A DNA stretch of 64,000 nucleotides from Absidia repens (taxonomy: Eukaryota; Mucoromycota; Mucoromycetes; Mucorales; Cunninghamellaceae). Under the pieces are notes generated by a model. That model worked only from the letters and a program-made list of their open reading frames with translations. It was not told where the DNA came from and made no database searches. Of this stretch, positions 36,582 through 50,149 are shown one piece after another (position 1 is the first letter of the stretch; every line of letters begins with the position of its first letter). Both the position numbers and the translations under genes were made by a program. Location: positions 1,550,001 through 1,614,000 of the forward strand of contig MCGE01000003.1 of assembly GCA_002105175.1 (NCBI GenBank), given 5' to 3'.

Positions 36582-39500
36582 ATGAGTTCCATGACAAGCA
36601 TACAACCAAACGGTGCTTTACCACCAACGACACCAAATATGAATAAAGACAAGATCAATGCCATGATACATGTAAGAAACAATATCTTTTCAAAAATAGG
36701 CTTTAGCAATAATTTACTTACTCTCTTTATTACTTTTTTAGCGTGCTAGGTTTTTGCAAGCTCAAGGTGCCAAAGAGGAAACTCATCCTGAATTCGCCCA
36801 TATTATGCAATTCCTAAAGCAAGCGCAGAACCAACAAAGATTACAGTATCAGCGTATGTCACAACAGCAGCAACAGCAGCAACAACCTCAACAACCCTCT
36901 ACTCCAACACAACCACATCAACAACCCACAACTCCATTGCAGCCTTTACAAAAGCAGCATCCCACTCCAGATACTTCAAGTCCAGGTAATACATATACAA
37001 ATACAAAGTTTATGACAGAGTAATTGAATATAAACTAATACAATTTTATTCCTAGGTACAAACCTACCTGTACACACTGTCTTCACACCGGAACAGCTTG
37101 CTGCTCTCAAATATCAAATATTGGCTTATAAACTGATATCCAAAAATATGCCCTTACCACCAAACATACAACAAGCTGTTTTGGCACCAATATCAAACAT
37201 ACCATCCAATGACACCAGCGGTCAACCAACCACTACGACTGAAGCCCAACAGGAATCAATCACCCACTCTCCAGCAACACCAGCATCATCTTCTCAACAA
37301 GATGCAACTGCAATCCTACCGGCTTCTATTCCGTCTGTTACTGACAATGCTGTCGCTTCAACTGCTCCTCCTGTTCATTCGATGCATGCTACCGCTTCTA
37401 CTGCTACACAACCAACATCCCAACCGGAACCGACCCCCACTTTGACAGATGCATCTTCAAACACCCCAACAACAACGTTTCAGTCGACACCACCCCTTAC
37501 AATGCTTATGCATCACCTTACAATTTAATGAAAAAGCCCATATCATCCTTTACACATGCGTCCCGGCAACAGCGACTTCTCATACCAAGTATTACACCTT
37601 CAGGAATGGATGCTCAGGAACTATCACAAGAACGCGAAAGACGACTTGAAGCTCGTATGGTTTATCGGAAAACACAACTGGATTCTGAACTGAAAGGCGA
37701 CACTTCTGATATGAAAGATGGTGATATCAAGTCAAATACTCTCGTTAAGGACAAAATCAGAGCCATGGTTGAATTAAAGGGTCTAAACTTATTGGAAAAG
37801 CAAAAAAGGTACTTGTACAAAATATCCTCTCCTCATTCAAAAAATAATATAAACTAGATACTAACAGTTTTCTTTTATTTTTTTTATTTAGCTACGCCAA
37901 GAATTTGTGACAGGGATGGCTAGAGGATCGGTGGTGGCGACAAGTGCTGATCGATTGGCTTACCGCAAGATGAAGAAATTATCCCTCCGTGAAGCGCGGG
38001 CTGTAGAATCTATTGAAAGACAACAGCACGTGGATCGACAACAGCGTGAAAAACAGCAACATCTGGACCATCTGCAAAGTATCTGTGATCATGGACGGAA
38101 TATGGTAGCGGCGCAACGAACCTGGCAGTCCAAGCAAACCAAATTGGGTAGAGCAATTGTGCAATTCCATCAACACATTGAAAAGGAAGAACAGAAGAAA
38201 GCAGAACGTCTCTCTAAGGAACGTATCAAGGCACTCAAGAATGATGATGAAGAAGCCTACATGAAATTGATCGACGAAGCAAAGGATACTCGATTAACGC
38301 AACTTCTCCGACAAACTGGCAGTTTTTTGGAATCTCTATCAAAAGCCGTGGTGGATCAACAGAATGACCATCGTACTAGCACTATTACGGAAATTGGAGT
38401 TGATGAGGACGATGAAAATAGTGAAGTGGTAAGATAGACGATGGGCAGGACTAGGAATGCATATTTGGTGAAAATCAATAACTGACTCCGTTTTTTTTTT
38501 TTAGGATCCGGACACCAAAATCGACTACTTCAAGGTTACTCATAAAATCAAGGAAGAAGTGTCTCAACCATCAATTCTTGTCGGCGGTACTTTGAAAGAA
38601 TATCAGGTAATATAGCAATTAAACGTTAGGAAATTCAAACCCTGTCTTGACTTTTTCTTCTCATTTACACAATAGATCAAGGGTCTTCAGTGGATGGTAT
38701 CTTTATACAACAATCATTTGAATGGAATTCTCGCAGATGAAATGGGTCTTGGCAAAACCATTCAAACAATCAGTCTCATCACCTATCTTATTGAACGAAA
38801 GAAACAGCAAGGCCCATATTTAATCATTGTACCTTTATCGTAAGTTCAGGAAATAGGAAGAGAAGCTTGATTCATCTCTACCTTGTTATTCAACCGCGAT
38901 TTTTTCCTCTCCAATAGGACTCTGACTAACTGGAATTTGGAATTTGACAAGTGGGCACCGACCGTCTCCAAAATTGTCTACAAAGGTCCTCCTCAAGTGC
39001 GGCGCAATCTACAGATGGAAATTCGTCAAGGTGGATTCCAGGTGCTATTGACTACTTTCGAATACATTATCAAAGATCGACCTCTATTAAGCAAGATCAA
39101 ATGGCTACATATGATTATTGATGAAGGACATCGCATGAAAAACACCAATTCCAAACTCACTTACACCTTACGGACACATTACAATACTCGATATCGATTG
39201 ATCTTGACCGGTACTCCTTTACAGGTAAATATATATCTTTTTATATATTAAAAAATAGTACCAGTCATAATCAGCAAGAATATTCACTAAAATATGGTGA
39301 TTTTTTTAGAACAACTTACCTGAATTGTGGGCTTTATTGAATTTTATCTTGCCAAAAATTTTCAAGAGCGTCAAGAGCTTTGAAGAATGGTTCAACACTC
39401 CGTTCTCCAACCAAGGCGTACAAGATAAGATCGACATCAATGAAGAAGAACAACTTTTGATTATCAAGCGGCTTCACAAAGTACTTCGTCCATTCTTATT

Positions 39501-41939
39501 AAGACGACTCAAGAAAGATGTGGAATCGGAATTACCAGACAAAGTAGAAAGGGTCGTTAAGTGTAAACTCTCGGCTCTACAATCAAGATTGTATAACCAA
39601 TTGAAGAAATATGGCATGTTGTATACCTCTGCGGACGAAAAAGGGTAAAAAAAAAAAAAAAAAAAAAAGAACCACAACCACTGAAAAAGATGCCCTTTGT
39701 GAAAATAAAAATACTTATCATCTTATATTAATTAGGAAAACTGGAATCAAGGGATTGAACAACACGATCATGCAACTGAAAAAAATCTGCAACCATCCAT
39801 TTGTTTTTGAAGGTGTGGAAAATACGGTGAACCCAAGCAGGCGATCGAATGATATGCTGTTCCGAACGGCTGGTAAATTTGAGCTTTTGGATCGCATGCT
39901 ACCGAAATTACGACAAACTGGACATCGGGTAAGTTATCTTTTAACCATTCAAGTGAAAAACACAAAATTGACCATGATTATTTTTAACATATTGCAGGTA
40001 TTAATCTTCTTCCAAATGACCCAGATCATGAGTATTATGGAAGATTTTTTGAACTACAAAGGTTTTGCTTATTTACGGCTGGATGGTTCAACAAAGGTAA
40101 AGTGTGAAGGATAGAAATGGCTAGTCTAAACGACAAATACTCAATTTTCTTTCTCTCCCTGTAGGCCGATGATCGATCACAACTATTACAAGTTTTCAAT
40201 GCAGCTGACTCCCCCTACTTCATCTTCTTACTCAGTACACGGGCTGGTGGTCTCGGTCTCAACTTGCAAACGGCAGACACGGTGATTATTTTTGACTCTG
40301 ATTGGAACCCACATCAAGATCTACAAGCACAAGACAGAGCGCATCGTATTGGTCAAACCAAAGAAGTCCGCATCTTCCGTCTGATTTCTGCAAACTCCAT
40401 TGAAGAAAACATTCTGGCAAAGGCGAATTACAAACTAGACATTGATGGCAAGGTGATCCAAGCAGGAAAATTCGACAACCGTAGTACCGATGAAGACCGT
40501 GAGGCGTTTTTAGTAAGTTGACTCATCTTCTTTTATTTAAGGATCGGACATAATTTATTGATCCAATACCCATTTTTTTATATTTATATAGCGGAACTTG
40601 CTGGAAGACAAAGATGATGAAGAAGCAGCTGATAGTGATGCAGAAGAAGACTTGGATGACGAAGAACTGAATGAAATGCTGAAACGATCTGATCAAGAAT
40701 TAGCCATTTTCAAAAAAATCGATGCTGAACGAAACCGTACCGAAGCTGAGATGCATCAACGATTATCGGGACGTGACAAGAAATTCGAACGACTTATTCA
40801 AGACGATGAATTACCGGAGGTATATCGAAAAGATCATTCGGCTGCAGATGTTGGTCCTTTGGTGGAACTTGGACGTGGTCAACGTGCTCGGGATGAAGTC
40901 CACTATGATGATGGGCTGACTGAAGAAGAATGGACGGAGGTAAGTAATAAAAAAGAGACTTGGTGGTGGTATTTGTAACTATTTAGACGAACTCACATTG
41001 TCCATTCTCCTTTTTCTGCAATAGGCTATAGAAAATGATGGCGGCGCCTCTTTGAAGGAATTGGCATCGCGTAAAAACAATGGAACTGCAGGTCGGCGAC
41101 GTGGTGATAAAGAATCCATACACTACTCTGATGATAGCGACTCTGGTGCTAAACGTGGTGGCCGGCGCACTGCTATGATGGATGATAGTAATTCCAAGAA
41201 ACGTGGACGGCCCAAGAAAGGTGAACCTGAAAACAAGCGCAAGAAATCTAAACGGGAAGATTACTCCGGTCCTGATATTATACCACCTCATATTCGACAA
41301 CAAATGACAACGGTGTTTGAAACATGTTACAAGGCAGTTGAAGAATCAAGAGCCGAAGATGAACAGTAAGTACCCAGTAAAGGGAAAGAATATGCAATAA
41401 TCTGGTATAAAAGATACGAATGCTCATCATTTCTTCAAATAGCACCTACCGCCAACGAAGCCAACTATTCATGGATCTGGTCAGCAAACGTGATTACCCT
41501 CTGTACTACACAATGATCAAGAATCCCATTGCTATGAAAATGATCAACAAACGTATTCATTCACCATATTACAAAACAATTCAACAATTCCGGGCTGACT
41601 TCGATCTGATGTTTGACAATGCCAGAACATTCAATGAAGAGGGATCCTTTGTGTATGAAGATGCTGATGAAATGCAGGTAAGAAACAAGTAGACCTAAAA
41701 TCAAAATACTTAACATATATATAAGGCAAAGAACTAATGATTATTTGTTACTTTTATATCTGCATATATAGAGAATATTGCATTCGAAATTAGAAGAATT
41801 ATGTCCTGGGGGCATTTTACCACGTTTGGACACTCAAATGAATCAATATAGTGGGAAGAATCCAATGGCATACAACCAAAACCACAATCACTCATCAGGA
41901 ATTGGAAGCAATTTGGATGGCTATGGCTACGATGAATGA
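36582..41939 (+). CDS. SWI/SNF-family chromatin remodelling ATPase (Snf2/Sth1 type)
   Basis: ATP-driven nucleosome remodeller. Fifteen exons give about 1,421 residues if two missing bases are allowed for. Order: short N-terminus, poly-Gln/Pro segment, QLQ domain ([19 protein letters not shown]), Ser/Thr-rich linker, [21 protein letters not shown] domain (about 37892-38240), SNF2 N-lobe with [22 protein letters not shown] and LTGTPLQNN, C-lobe with [16 protein letters not shown] and [11 protein letters not shown], SnAC-like acidic part (LTEEEWTE), AT-hook KKRGRPKKG, and bromodomain ([32 protein letters not shown]). This is the Snf2/Sth1 layout; I cannot tell SWI/SNF from RSC. Two single-base frame breaks, near 37465-37480 and at 37802-37808, need explanation. 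Confidence 0.93.
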
Positions 41940-42312
41940 ACACTTTATAAATCTTAAGATTATTTAGCTTAGAATACTCTCCATCCTACCTTCTTTGTAT
42001 ATAGTTTATAGTAGTGACTTTTTTTTTTAGTTTTAGCTTTCGCTCTTTATATTTTATCCCACCCCTCCATTTTACTTCATCAAAAAATTTGATATTTTTA
42101 ATAAAAATAAAACCAAGCATTTTGAATAAAACACTGTTGATGATCATTCACTGGGTGCGTGTTTCGGATTGACATGGCATGGGCATAGTATCGGTGTTTG
42201 ATTTTTTTGGGACTTCCTTCACATATATAAATGACTGATTTTTTTGTTTTAATTCCATGGAAATTTTTTTTATTTGCATGCAGCACAACAACACGGCAGG
42301 CCACCAGCACTC

Positions 42313-42627
42313 ATGACGGACCACCAGCCTATACAAATAAAGATGTCACCTGACAATGACGCCCGAATGACACAAGGTAAACGAAAGAGACCTTGTATTC
42401 GACGATCCTCTAGTGTTCCCTCTCGTATAACCCTAACCAAAAATGATGAAACTGATGACAACGACGATCGACTATTACCAAGGCCTTCTTCCTCCATGTC
42501 TGTTAGGTTCTCGCCTGAACCACCACAAGTCTTTGAATACCCTCCTGCTACCACCACAGATTCAAAACCCGAGGCTAATAATTCCCATCATGGCCCGGTA
42601 TTGGCTCTTCCTTGGCATCCAACTTGA
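42313..42627 (+). CDS. Small protein with VRFS..PPQVFEYPP segment, possible PP1-docking type
   Basis: Open frame of 104 residues from ATG at 42313; the frame is open further upstream to a strong acceptor-like TTTTATTTGCATGCAG ending at about 42283, so an upstream 5' exon is likely and the true start may differ. Basic front (GKRKRPCIRRSSS), acidic middle (DETDDNDD) and SVRFSPEPPQVFEYPP near the end. VRF resembles the RVxF docking motif of protein phosphatase 1 partners, and V-x-F-x-x-PP-x-V-F-E-Y strings occur in fungal proteins of that kind; this is inference. Lies between two confident genes on the same strand. Confidence 0.5.
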   Translation: MTDHQPIQIKMSPDNDARMTQGKRKRPCIRRSSSVPSRITLTKNDETDDNDDRLLPRPSSSMSVRFSPEPPQVFEYPPATTTDSKPEANNSHHGPVLALPWHPT

Positions 42628-42982
42628 ACTAAACTGTATTACCGCACCCCTATCCTTCTTCTTCTTCTTCTTCTTTATTATTATTATTATTATTATTATT
42701 ATTGTAGATTGATCATTATATCATATTTTTTCTTCTTCAATAAACAAATGGACGAATTTAGTGGCAAAAGATTGTGAGTTTTTCCTGCATTGATCGACTG
42801 ACACTGTATTACCAATTGACACTTTTCCCCCGAATTTTTTTTTTTACTTCTAATTTTTTTTGTTACCCCACTCTCGCAATTTCCCCATTTCTTTCCTCTT
42901 TCTTCCGCCTTTTTTTCTTTTCTTTTCTTCCCCCATCCCAATCCTTTTCTTTTTTATTTTATTTTATTTCACTCTCTCGCTC

Positions 42983-45114
42983 ATGTCACATTCGTCTTCC
43001 CCTCCCATTATCAATGACTTTACAAAACCAGGGCGTTCTTCCTCCACTTCTTTACCAGCTAATGGTCCTCCCTCTTCTTCTTCGTCGTCTCTCCCTCCTC
43101 CTCTTCCTAGCCGTGATCGCGGTGTGGGGGCAATGGCAGGCATGTCAAAGTCCAGCTCTTCTCTTCTCAAACAACCCAGTGGTGTTGTTCAAAGCCCCGA
43201 TCAACTTGATGTCTATTACGCTCATTTACAAAAGCATGTTCGCGTAGTGAAACGAAAAAATCCCTACTTTATGCCAATACCTGCGAGAGGAAACTTCCAG
43301 AAAATCTCGAGTGACGGAACCGCTTCAACAGACTGGCTAGAATACTTGAAAGCGGTAAGTGCTGTGCGTGTGAATAAATCAGAACAGTTTAGAATATACA
43401 TTCATGGTCTCTTTTGTTTATTTTTAATAGTGGGTTCATTACATAATTCAATCGGCGGCAAGTGATCGAATTGACGACCAGTTGGAACCATTTTCGTACG
43501 AAATTATGAAGAGCGGGTGTGATCGACTTTACCGTTTAGGGATGCCGCTGATGGAGCCAATGCAAAATATGGTGCGAATTTATGAATGGCAAAACGTTCC
43601 ACTTACTGGTGGAATCTTTAGTGTAAGTGGTACAATAACTTTATCGATCCCCTTTCTGTATCACTCATATCTTTGTATTTTTCATAGGCTTATTTATTTT
43701 TATGGTGGATGGATCTCCTTGCTGTGTCTCTTTGTATTGGTCTTGCTCTCTTTGTCACTTCTGTACGACTTCAATCCTTTGTTGTACTTGGGATGGAGGC
43801 AATGGGTGATGATATGGATGATGATGATTCTTACGATGATAACCAATCGCAAAAGGATAGCGATACTCTGACTGGCACGAAGGACGAAGACAGCGACGAC
43901 AATGATGGTGATGGTACTCTCAATGCGACAGGAAAAGCCAAAAAGAACAAAAACAAGAAAAACTGGCGAAAACGATTTGGACGGGCAACAAGTGATATCT
44001 TTACTTTATCTTATTCTGGTTGTGAAGCGTCGTCTGGCACTACCCCCGCTCCGGAATCGAAGTCAGTAAAAGAATGGCGTACTGAAATTACCACTAATTA
44101 TGGCCCTACAGCTCAGCTATTAGTAAGTTTTTTTTTACTGCCCCTATTCTTATTTCACTTGTGCGTGATTTAAACTTTCTTTCTCCACCCCCTATTATAG
44201 GTACTGGATATTGTCGACAAGCTTGAAAGAATGAAAAAGTACGGCTATAGAACATAATCTTTTTTCCGTTTACAACATGATAATTTACTGACTTTTATTT
44301 TGTAGTCTGGTCACTTGGAAACGTCCTGCGAAAACTCGTGCTTTGCTCATTTTACTGGTGTTTGGTGCCTTTGGTCTTTTCTATGTCCCATACGGCTATA
44401 TCACAAAATCATTGTTTTTTTGGATTGGCATGGAATTTTTTGTGTTACAGTATTTACGAACAACATACCCTCGGTATCGGCGTCTCTTCAACATTATTGA
44501 TTGGATTCTTTGGGGTGTACCAAATGATGCTCAATATGCCATGGAAGTCATTCGTCTCAGTCGTCACAGCAATCCATTTGAACAAAATGATGTACCAGCA
44601 AAAAGACAACAACAACAGCAAGGGCATGTACCGTCCTCCAGTCCGTCCTCCTCCTCATCATCGCTACCACTATCAACACCCTCATCCTCTTCCACGCAAC
44701 AACAACATCAACAACAGAGCACAGTGGCAAATCAACAGCAGGATCGAGAAATCAAACCATTCCCAGGTGACCGTTCGGCATCCTTACCAGAACTTCCATC
44801 CGTTAAAAGGAACAGCGTGAACACTGATAATGAAGAAGAGAAAAGCAATGATGGTAACGACAACAGCATTGATTCTTCGACGGGTGAACGTAAAAAATAT
44901 GGCAAGGCAATTTCTACGACGGCAACCCTGGCTACGATGATGGCATCTACGGCGGTGGGTCAATTCAAACAGCTCATTGATGATAAATTGGAAAAAGATG
45001 TTGGCGACAAGGATGATGAAAAGAAACCAGCACCTGCAACGAAATATAAAAATTGCCTTTGTAAGTCTCTCCTATTGAAAAATAGGTTGATGTATTGTTG
45101 ACTAATGCTTATGA

Positions 45115-45156
<42 letters not shown>

Positions 45157-45561
45157 CCTATGGATGTATGTATCAGGGAAGCATCCCGGGTCGACTCTTC
45201 ATACTTGAAAAAGGATTCCAATTCAGAAGCTCAAGATTGACAGGCTCAAAAATATTCGTGGACTTTGATTGGCAAGATTTGGTCAGCGTACGGAAAACAA
45301 AATCAATGGATGCTTTTGTCTTCCACACCAACGGACTGGATATTCATCTATCAGACGGTCAAGTAAGTGATTATATATATTTATATATATATTATACATA
45401 TATATCATAGGAAAAAAGGAAAAAAAAAAGTAGGGGAGGGAGGAAAGAGAGCAATGGTATATCTTACTAACTTGCTCATTATGTAGGTGCTGTCGTTTGA
45501 CAATGTTATCAAAAGAGATGAATGCTTTACAAATTTGGTCTCATCAGGGGAACACTGGTAA
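42983..45561 (+). CDS. GRAM-domain multi-span membrane protein (GRAMD4-like)
   Basis: Seven exons (42983-43354, 43431-43622, 43688-44122, 44201-44238, 44306-45060, 45157-45362, 45487-45561) give about 690 residues. A Ser/Pro-rich N-terminus is followed by a helical region, hydrophobic spans (AYLFLWWMDLLAVSLCIGLA; ALLILLVFGAFGLFYVPYGY; KSLFFWIGMEFFVLQYL), an amphipathic RLFNIIDWILWGVPNDAQYA segment, a long Ser/Gln-rich loop, and a GRAM fold (SIPGRLFILEKGFQFRS, KIFVDFDWQDLVSVRKTKS, DVLSFDNVIKRDECF-like end). Spans followed by a GRAM domain match the GRAMD4/fungal relatives of membranes contacting mitochondria or ER; the exact site is not shown by the sequence. Intron 5 contains a 35-base T run. 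Confidence 0.8.
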
Positions 45562-45940
45562 TTTTATTATAGTATTATAGACTTTATTGTTATATTATGT
45601 ATATTTTTTTTTGTATATACTCTATATCATTCTACCCATTCCCTCTCCTTCGTTCTGTCCATCATGATCTCCCCTACCTTTTTCCCTTTGTATAGCAGTT
45701 TAGTTGCACAATTCATCCTTTTACTGATACTATTCTTTAAAAAGAATTTGTCTTCGTGTTTTGTATAATAAAATAGGGGCTATTCAGAACGTATGACTGA
45801 TTTGTGTGTATATGTGTGTGCGTTTATTTTTTCACTTATTTTTTTACCAAACATGCCCAATAGCTTTATACGTCTTTTGAATCGATTTTTTTAATTTGAT
45901 TTTGCTTTTTTTATTTGGAAATTGGAAGCACCAGCATTTT
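45562..45940. other. Short spacer after the GRAM gene
   Basis: AT-rich 3' UTR and promoter; an AATAAA-like signal near 45768. Nothing else seen. Confidence 0.4.
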
Positions 45941-48009
45941 ATGCCGTTCAGAAAAAAATCAACCGACTCCGCTCAGTACGACGGTCTTCTTTCGTCCATC
46001 AAACCAAAAGCAAACAGCATTTATCTCAGTGTCGCCATCTTCGATCATAAACATCAAGTACTATCGTCACCAAATCAACAACTCCCAACTCTTCCTGTAT
46101 TTACTCGTGATCGGCTAGCTTATCGTGCATTGACTCTCAATAGTGCCAACTTCCGTTCTATTGTCCAATGGTCGCAGATACTCAATACAACAGCTTCAGC
46201 ACTCGAATTCATTGAACAATTACCTCAACAACAACGTAGTTTTCTGAGTCGTGTTGCAAATGCTCATGGAAAACTGCTCCATCTCATTGGCGGCGACTTT
46301 CAACATGGCTCTTTGTATCGGCACATTGTGGAATACAATCGACCCAACTTCAAACTTCTTGTGTTCATGTATCCTGCGGAACAGATCTCTTTTCTTCCAC
46401 CAATGTCTCGAACAACACATCTTCGCTGGTGCTCTTCAACAAGTCTGGATAGCATGAAATCCATTCCTTCCAGCCCGCTCTTCTCAAAGCTAGGTCGCCA
46501 ACCTCATTCGATACACCATGCTCAAACATCAAAACTTGCTCCTGGACTTTACCTGGCTTTGTTTTATTGTCAATCGCCTCCTCCAAACAACCAACAAGGT
46601 CTACAAATATTTTTGGAGAAGCACCATGAACATCGCTTGCCTTGTGTGCCTTTGCGCGCTGATACCCGTATCAATAATATGGAGTGGGAATGGTTACAAA
46701 CAATTAGCCGACAGTGTCCACGTCAAGGTCTGGGCGGGATCGCTGGTGATACAATTACTATGGATGACAATGACCAGGAGGGTGATGCTAATGAAGGTAA
46801 TATTGGTACAATGGATGTGATCAAGGAAATATACACAACCATGCATGATACTCATGCCACTATTCAATTTCTTTCTTTCCAGAACCTCTCAGTTTTTTAA
46901 CCAAGGAAATGCAGCAATATCGACAACAACGACAATCAGAAATTCAACAACAATTGGCACCTTTTCAAAATGCTTTGGAGGAAGGGTGTGCTCAATTACA
47001 GACAGTGGCAGGTGTATCCATTCAACTGAAGGATCTATTTACGGAGGACAGCTTATGCTTAATGCATGATAGTGGCGACAATAGCTATGATACTTCTATC
47101 AATGACATGGATCACAATAATCAGCAGCAACAAATGATGGATTCTTATGACAACACGTATATTGGTGATGGTGGCGACGATGATGATTCGACAATGAAAA
47201 CGACCTTGAATGACTTGGATATGAATAGCAGCGATAGCGACGTTGACGACGATTCTCTGTTTTCTCAGAAACCACCACTACTCAAGAAAAAGACCTTGTC
47301 GATTGCGGATATGTTGTTTTATGGACAACAACAAACTCAGCGTGCATGGAATCGGTCAGCCCACATACGTATGCTGGTGATTGTCAAACCTTTATGCACG
47401 ACGCCTGATTTTCCGGTGAGGTCCAATTTTGATTTTTACCCATATCATTTATTCCAAACACTCTCCCAAGACAATCTTCAATTTGCCACAACCCCGCTAC
47501 TAGAACCGCCCTCTTCTCTTAATCATCATCGCCTCTCCATGCAGGATTTATTGAATGGCGTGGACCACAGCAACAACAGTACAAAGCAATCACAATCTTC
47601 CATATTACAGCATACAAAGACTTTCGAGAATGACGACTCGGATGATTCCAATGATGACTATGATCGATCTCCTCCAGTTGCAAGTAGCGATATCAACCAG
47701 CCTTCTAATGAAATAGTTTGTACTACCACCATATCCCATTTGACAGCATTATCAGCAACACCTTCTTCATTCACAGAAACGCCTCCAACAGAACCTCATA
47801 CGGCAATGATACGGCCACGTATGGCATTACTTCACCAAGAAAAGGATATGAAAGGGTGGCCAGGAAGATTACTGGAATTTGATAGTCAACGACAAAGACA
47901 ACGACAAGAACCTCAACATGTGCACTGGTTATCGTCCTCCAGTGGTATTCCAGTGAACGAAGGCAAAAACCTTACCACCATGCCCATGATTACCACCATT
48001 GCCAATTAA
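45941..48009 (+). CDS. Unidentified large protein with acidic low-complexity tail
   Basis: Two exons (45941-46796 and 46883-48009) with canonical borders give about 660 residues. The N-terminal half looks folded (SIYLSVAIFDHKHQVL, NFKLLVFMYPAEQISFLPP, APGLYLALFYCQ); the middle has a helical Gln-rich stretch (KEMQQYRQQRQSEIQQQLAPF) and the rest alternates acidic runs with Ser/Pro/Gln. I do not recognise the family. The frame ends ITTIAN-TAA at 48009, but a second frame reading HLMPMFDNTTATTPPRLDSL to a TAG at about 48164 follows at once and looks coding, so the real C-terminus may be longer if one base is missing near 48004. Confidence 0.75.
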
Positions 48010-48408
48010 AATCAAGGGTATCTAGTCATCTCATGCCTATGTTTGACAACACCACCGCCACCACTCCTCCCCGTCTTGATTCTTTGCCTATCCCGCCTTT
48101 GTCATTATCAGCATGGCTGAAGCACTGGTGGATAGCCGGACACCGCAGAAAACTAAAAACATAGCATAGAATAGAATAGCATAGCATAACATATTAATAG
48201 TGTAGTTTCGGAAATTGCCCCTCACCTTTGTCACCCTTATTATTCTTTTGTATTCCTAATATAATTTTTTTTGTTATCGTTTTTTCAGTCCCCTTTTATT
48301 CACCCCGACTTTTTTTTTTATGTATTTCTTTGTCTTGCTTTTTCTCACTCTCTCTGTCTCTTTTTTTTAAAAAAATATTTATTCGAACACCTTACCCTTA
48401 CCTATACA
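48010..48408. other. Spacer, with possible coding remainder
   Basis: Up to about 48164 possibly the displaced C-terminus of the upstream gene. Then a short direct repeat of ATAGCAT/ATAGAATAG units (48160-48190) and a T-rich promoter tract before the next ATG. Confidence 0.4.
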
Positions 48409-50149
48409 ATGGAAGCTGATAGGATGATGAACTTGACAGCTTATTCCTATTGGGAAATTGCTTTTATTTACGCGTTTACTGTTTTCTTCGATCGATCTGA
48501 CATTGCATCCATCTATCCCATACCATTCTTTACACCCAAGGTAAGTAGGACTGTAGCATTCACATCAGACAAGAGTTAAAAGAAAACATGACATTTAACA
48601 GGCAATGGTTTCTTCTCTTCGTTTTTTTAATATAGATTCTTGAAGACGCTCTATTCACAGATACACACGATTTACTTGATCAACTCATGTGCTCATTTCT
48701 TAGTAATGCTTTGAATCGCAAGAAACTCATCGAGTAAGCTGGATAGATCTATTCACTAGTTGCAATCAAACTGAACCGATCTTTTATTGTTTTTTATTTG
48801 TAGATCGGCATCGTCCACTCGTCCTTTGAATGATTACCTCAATGCCAAATTACGCTCTCAAGATTTCGATCTTGGGTACAATCCATTATCACTTCAGGAA
48901 GGATTCAAAGGCTTAACATCTGATCTCAAGGTACTGTACCGCCCTTACTTTACCTCACAAACAATGGGATATCAACATGGACAATCACTCACTGTAATTT
49001 TTTTTTTCTTTCTTGTTCTGCAATAGCTCAAGATCTTACATGCACTCGTCGAATGGCAGTTACAAGATAGCTCTTCAATACGAACGATTGTGGACACTCT
49101 GTACGCCACAACCAAGAAAGACGAAGTCAATCCTTTGGTCCCAAGCCCACTTGGTTATGACGGTCAAAAAAGGGCTTACTGGCAATTTGGAGGTAATATC
49201 GCTATATATATATATAATTAATTAATTATACGACGGGCAATTGACGGATATCCTAATACTTTACAGATTCACCTTACATGTGGCGGGAAAAGACCCACTT
49301 GAAATCTGGCTGCGAATGGGAAATAGGTAATACCACTAGAGACACATAACGCACAAATATTCATCTCCATTTCTAATCATATCCTTCTTTTTTTTTATTA
49401 TTATTATTATTAAATCATGAATTCAAGTATGTCGTGATATGGATGAGCTTCGACAATTTGCCGACAAGATACTGGACCAAAGCAAAAGCCATAAGGAAAA
49501 GAGGCTAGCTCAGCACATCAAGGAGACGTTGGTACCGTCATTGGAGGAGAAGCAACGGCAACAAGAGGTCAAAGACAGGGCAAAGGCACGAAAGATAGCG
49601 ACGCTCCTAGCACTGGAAACCCCTCGCGAGCTACCACGACGTGCTCGACGGAAACCAACTCGATACAATTACAGCGAAGATTTTATGGGTATGGATGACA
49701 ACGACGATGATGGAGGCGCTTGGATAGATGACAGCAGCAATAGCAACAACAGCAACAGATCAACACAACTGCCCTCACGACGACCTACTCGATCAAGCGG
49801 ACGATTGCATGGGGGAGATGCTATTGTATCATATATGGAGGACATGGAAATCGATAGTCAGCCACAGCAATCACAGCAGCAGCAGCAAGACAAGGATGAC
49901 AATTCATCATCATCGTCATCCAGTGAAAACGAAATGAACACATCAGATCTGGAGGTGGATATTGATGAGAAGGATATCAACAACAATGTCACAGATAGCA
50001 ATGACGACGATGATGTGGACGATGAAGTCAAGGCACAACAACTACTTGGCAATACCACGACGTGGCCTACACCACCTGAAAAGAAAGATCAAACCACCGC
50101 CGCTCCTGGGTACTATGAAGAAATGGATGAAGAATTAGATATAGTGTAG
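48409..50149 (+). CDS. DDT/WHIM-like chromatin protein
   Basis: Six exons (48409-48540, 48636-48733, 48804-48930, 49027-49192, 49267-49326, 49428-50149) give about 434 residues. The N-terminal part forms a DDT-like helical unit ending in LSLQEGFKGLTSDLKLKILH-ALVEWQLQDSSSIR, then PLGYDGQKRAYWQFGDSPYM, which matches the WHIM2/D-TOX style signature (LG-x-D-x4-YW-x-F) of ISWI-partner proteins such as RSF1 and CECR2. The rest is disordered: a basic RRARRKPTRYNY patch, then long acidic Asp/Ser/Gln runs. Role as an accessory subunit of an ISWI-type remodeller is inferred from this signature only. The DDT boundaries are uncertain. Confidence 0.75.

Noticed and set aside
42860..42982. Upstream extension of the GRAM protein (MLPHSRNFPISFLFLPPF...)
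   Set aside because: The extension is a translated pyrimidine-rich promoter tract; the ATG at 42983 begins normal coding sequence.
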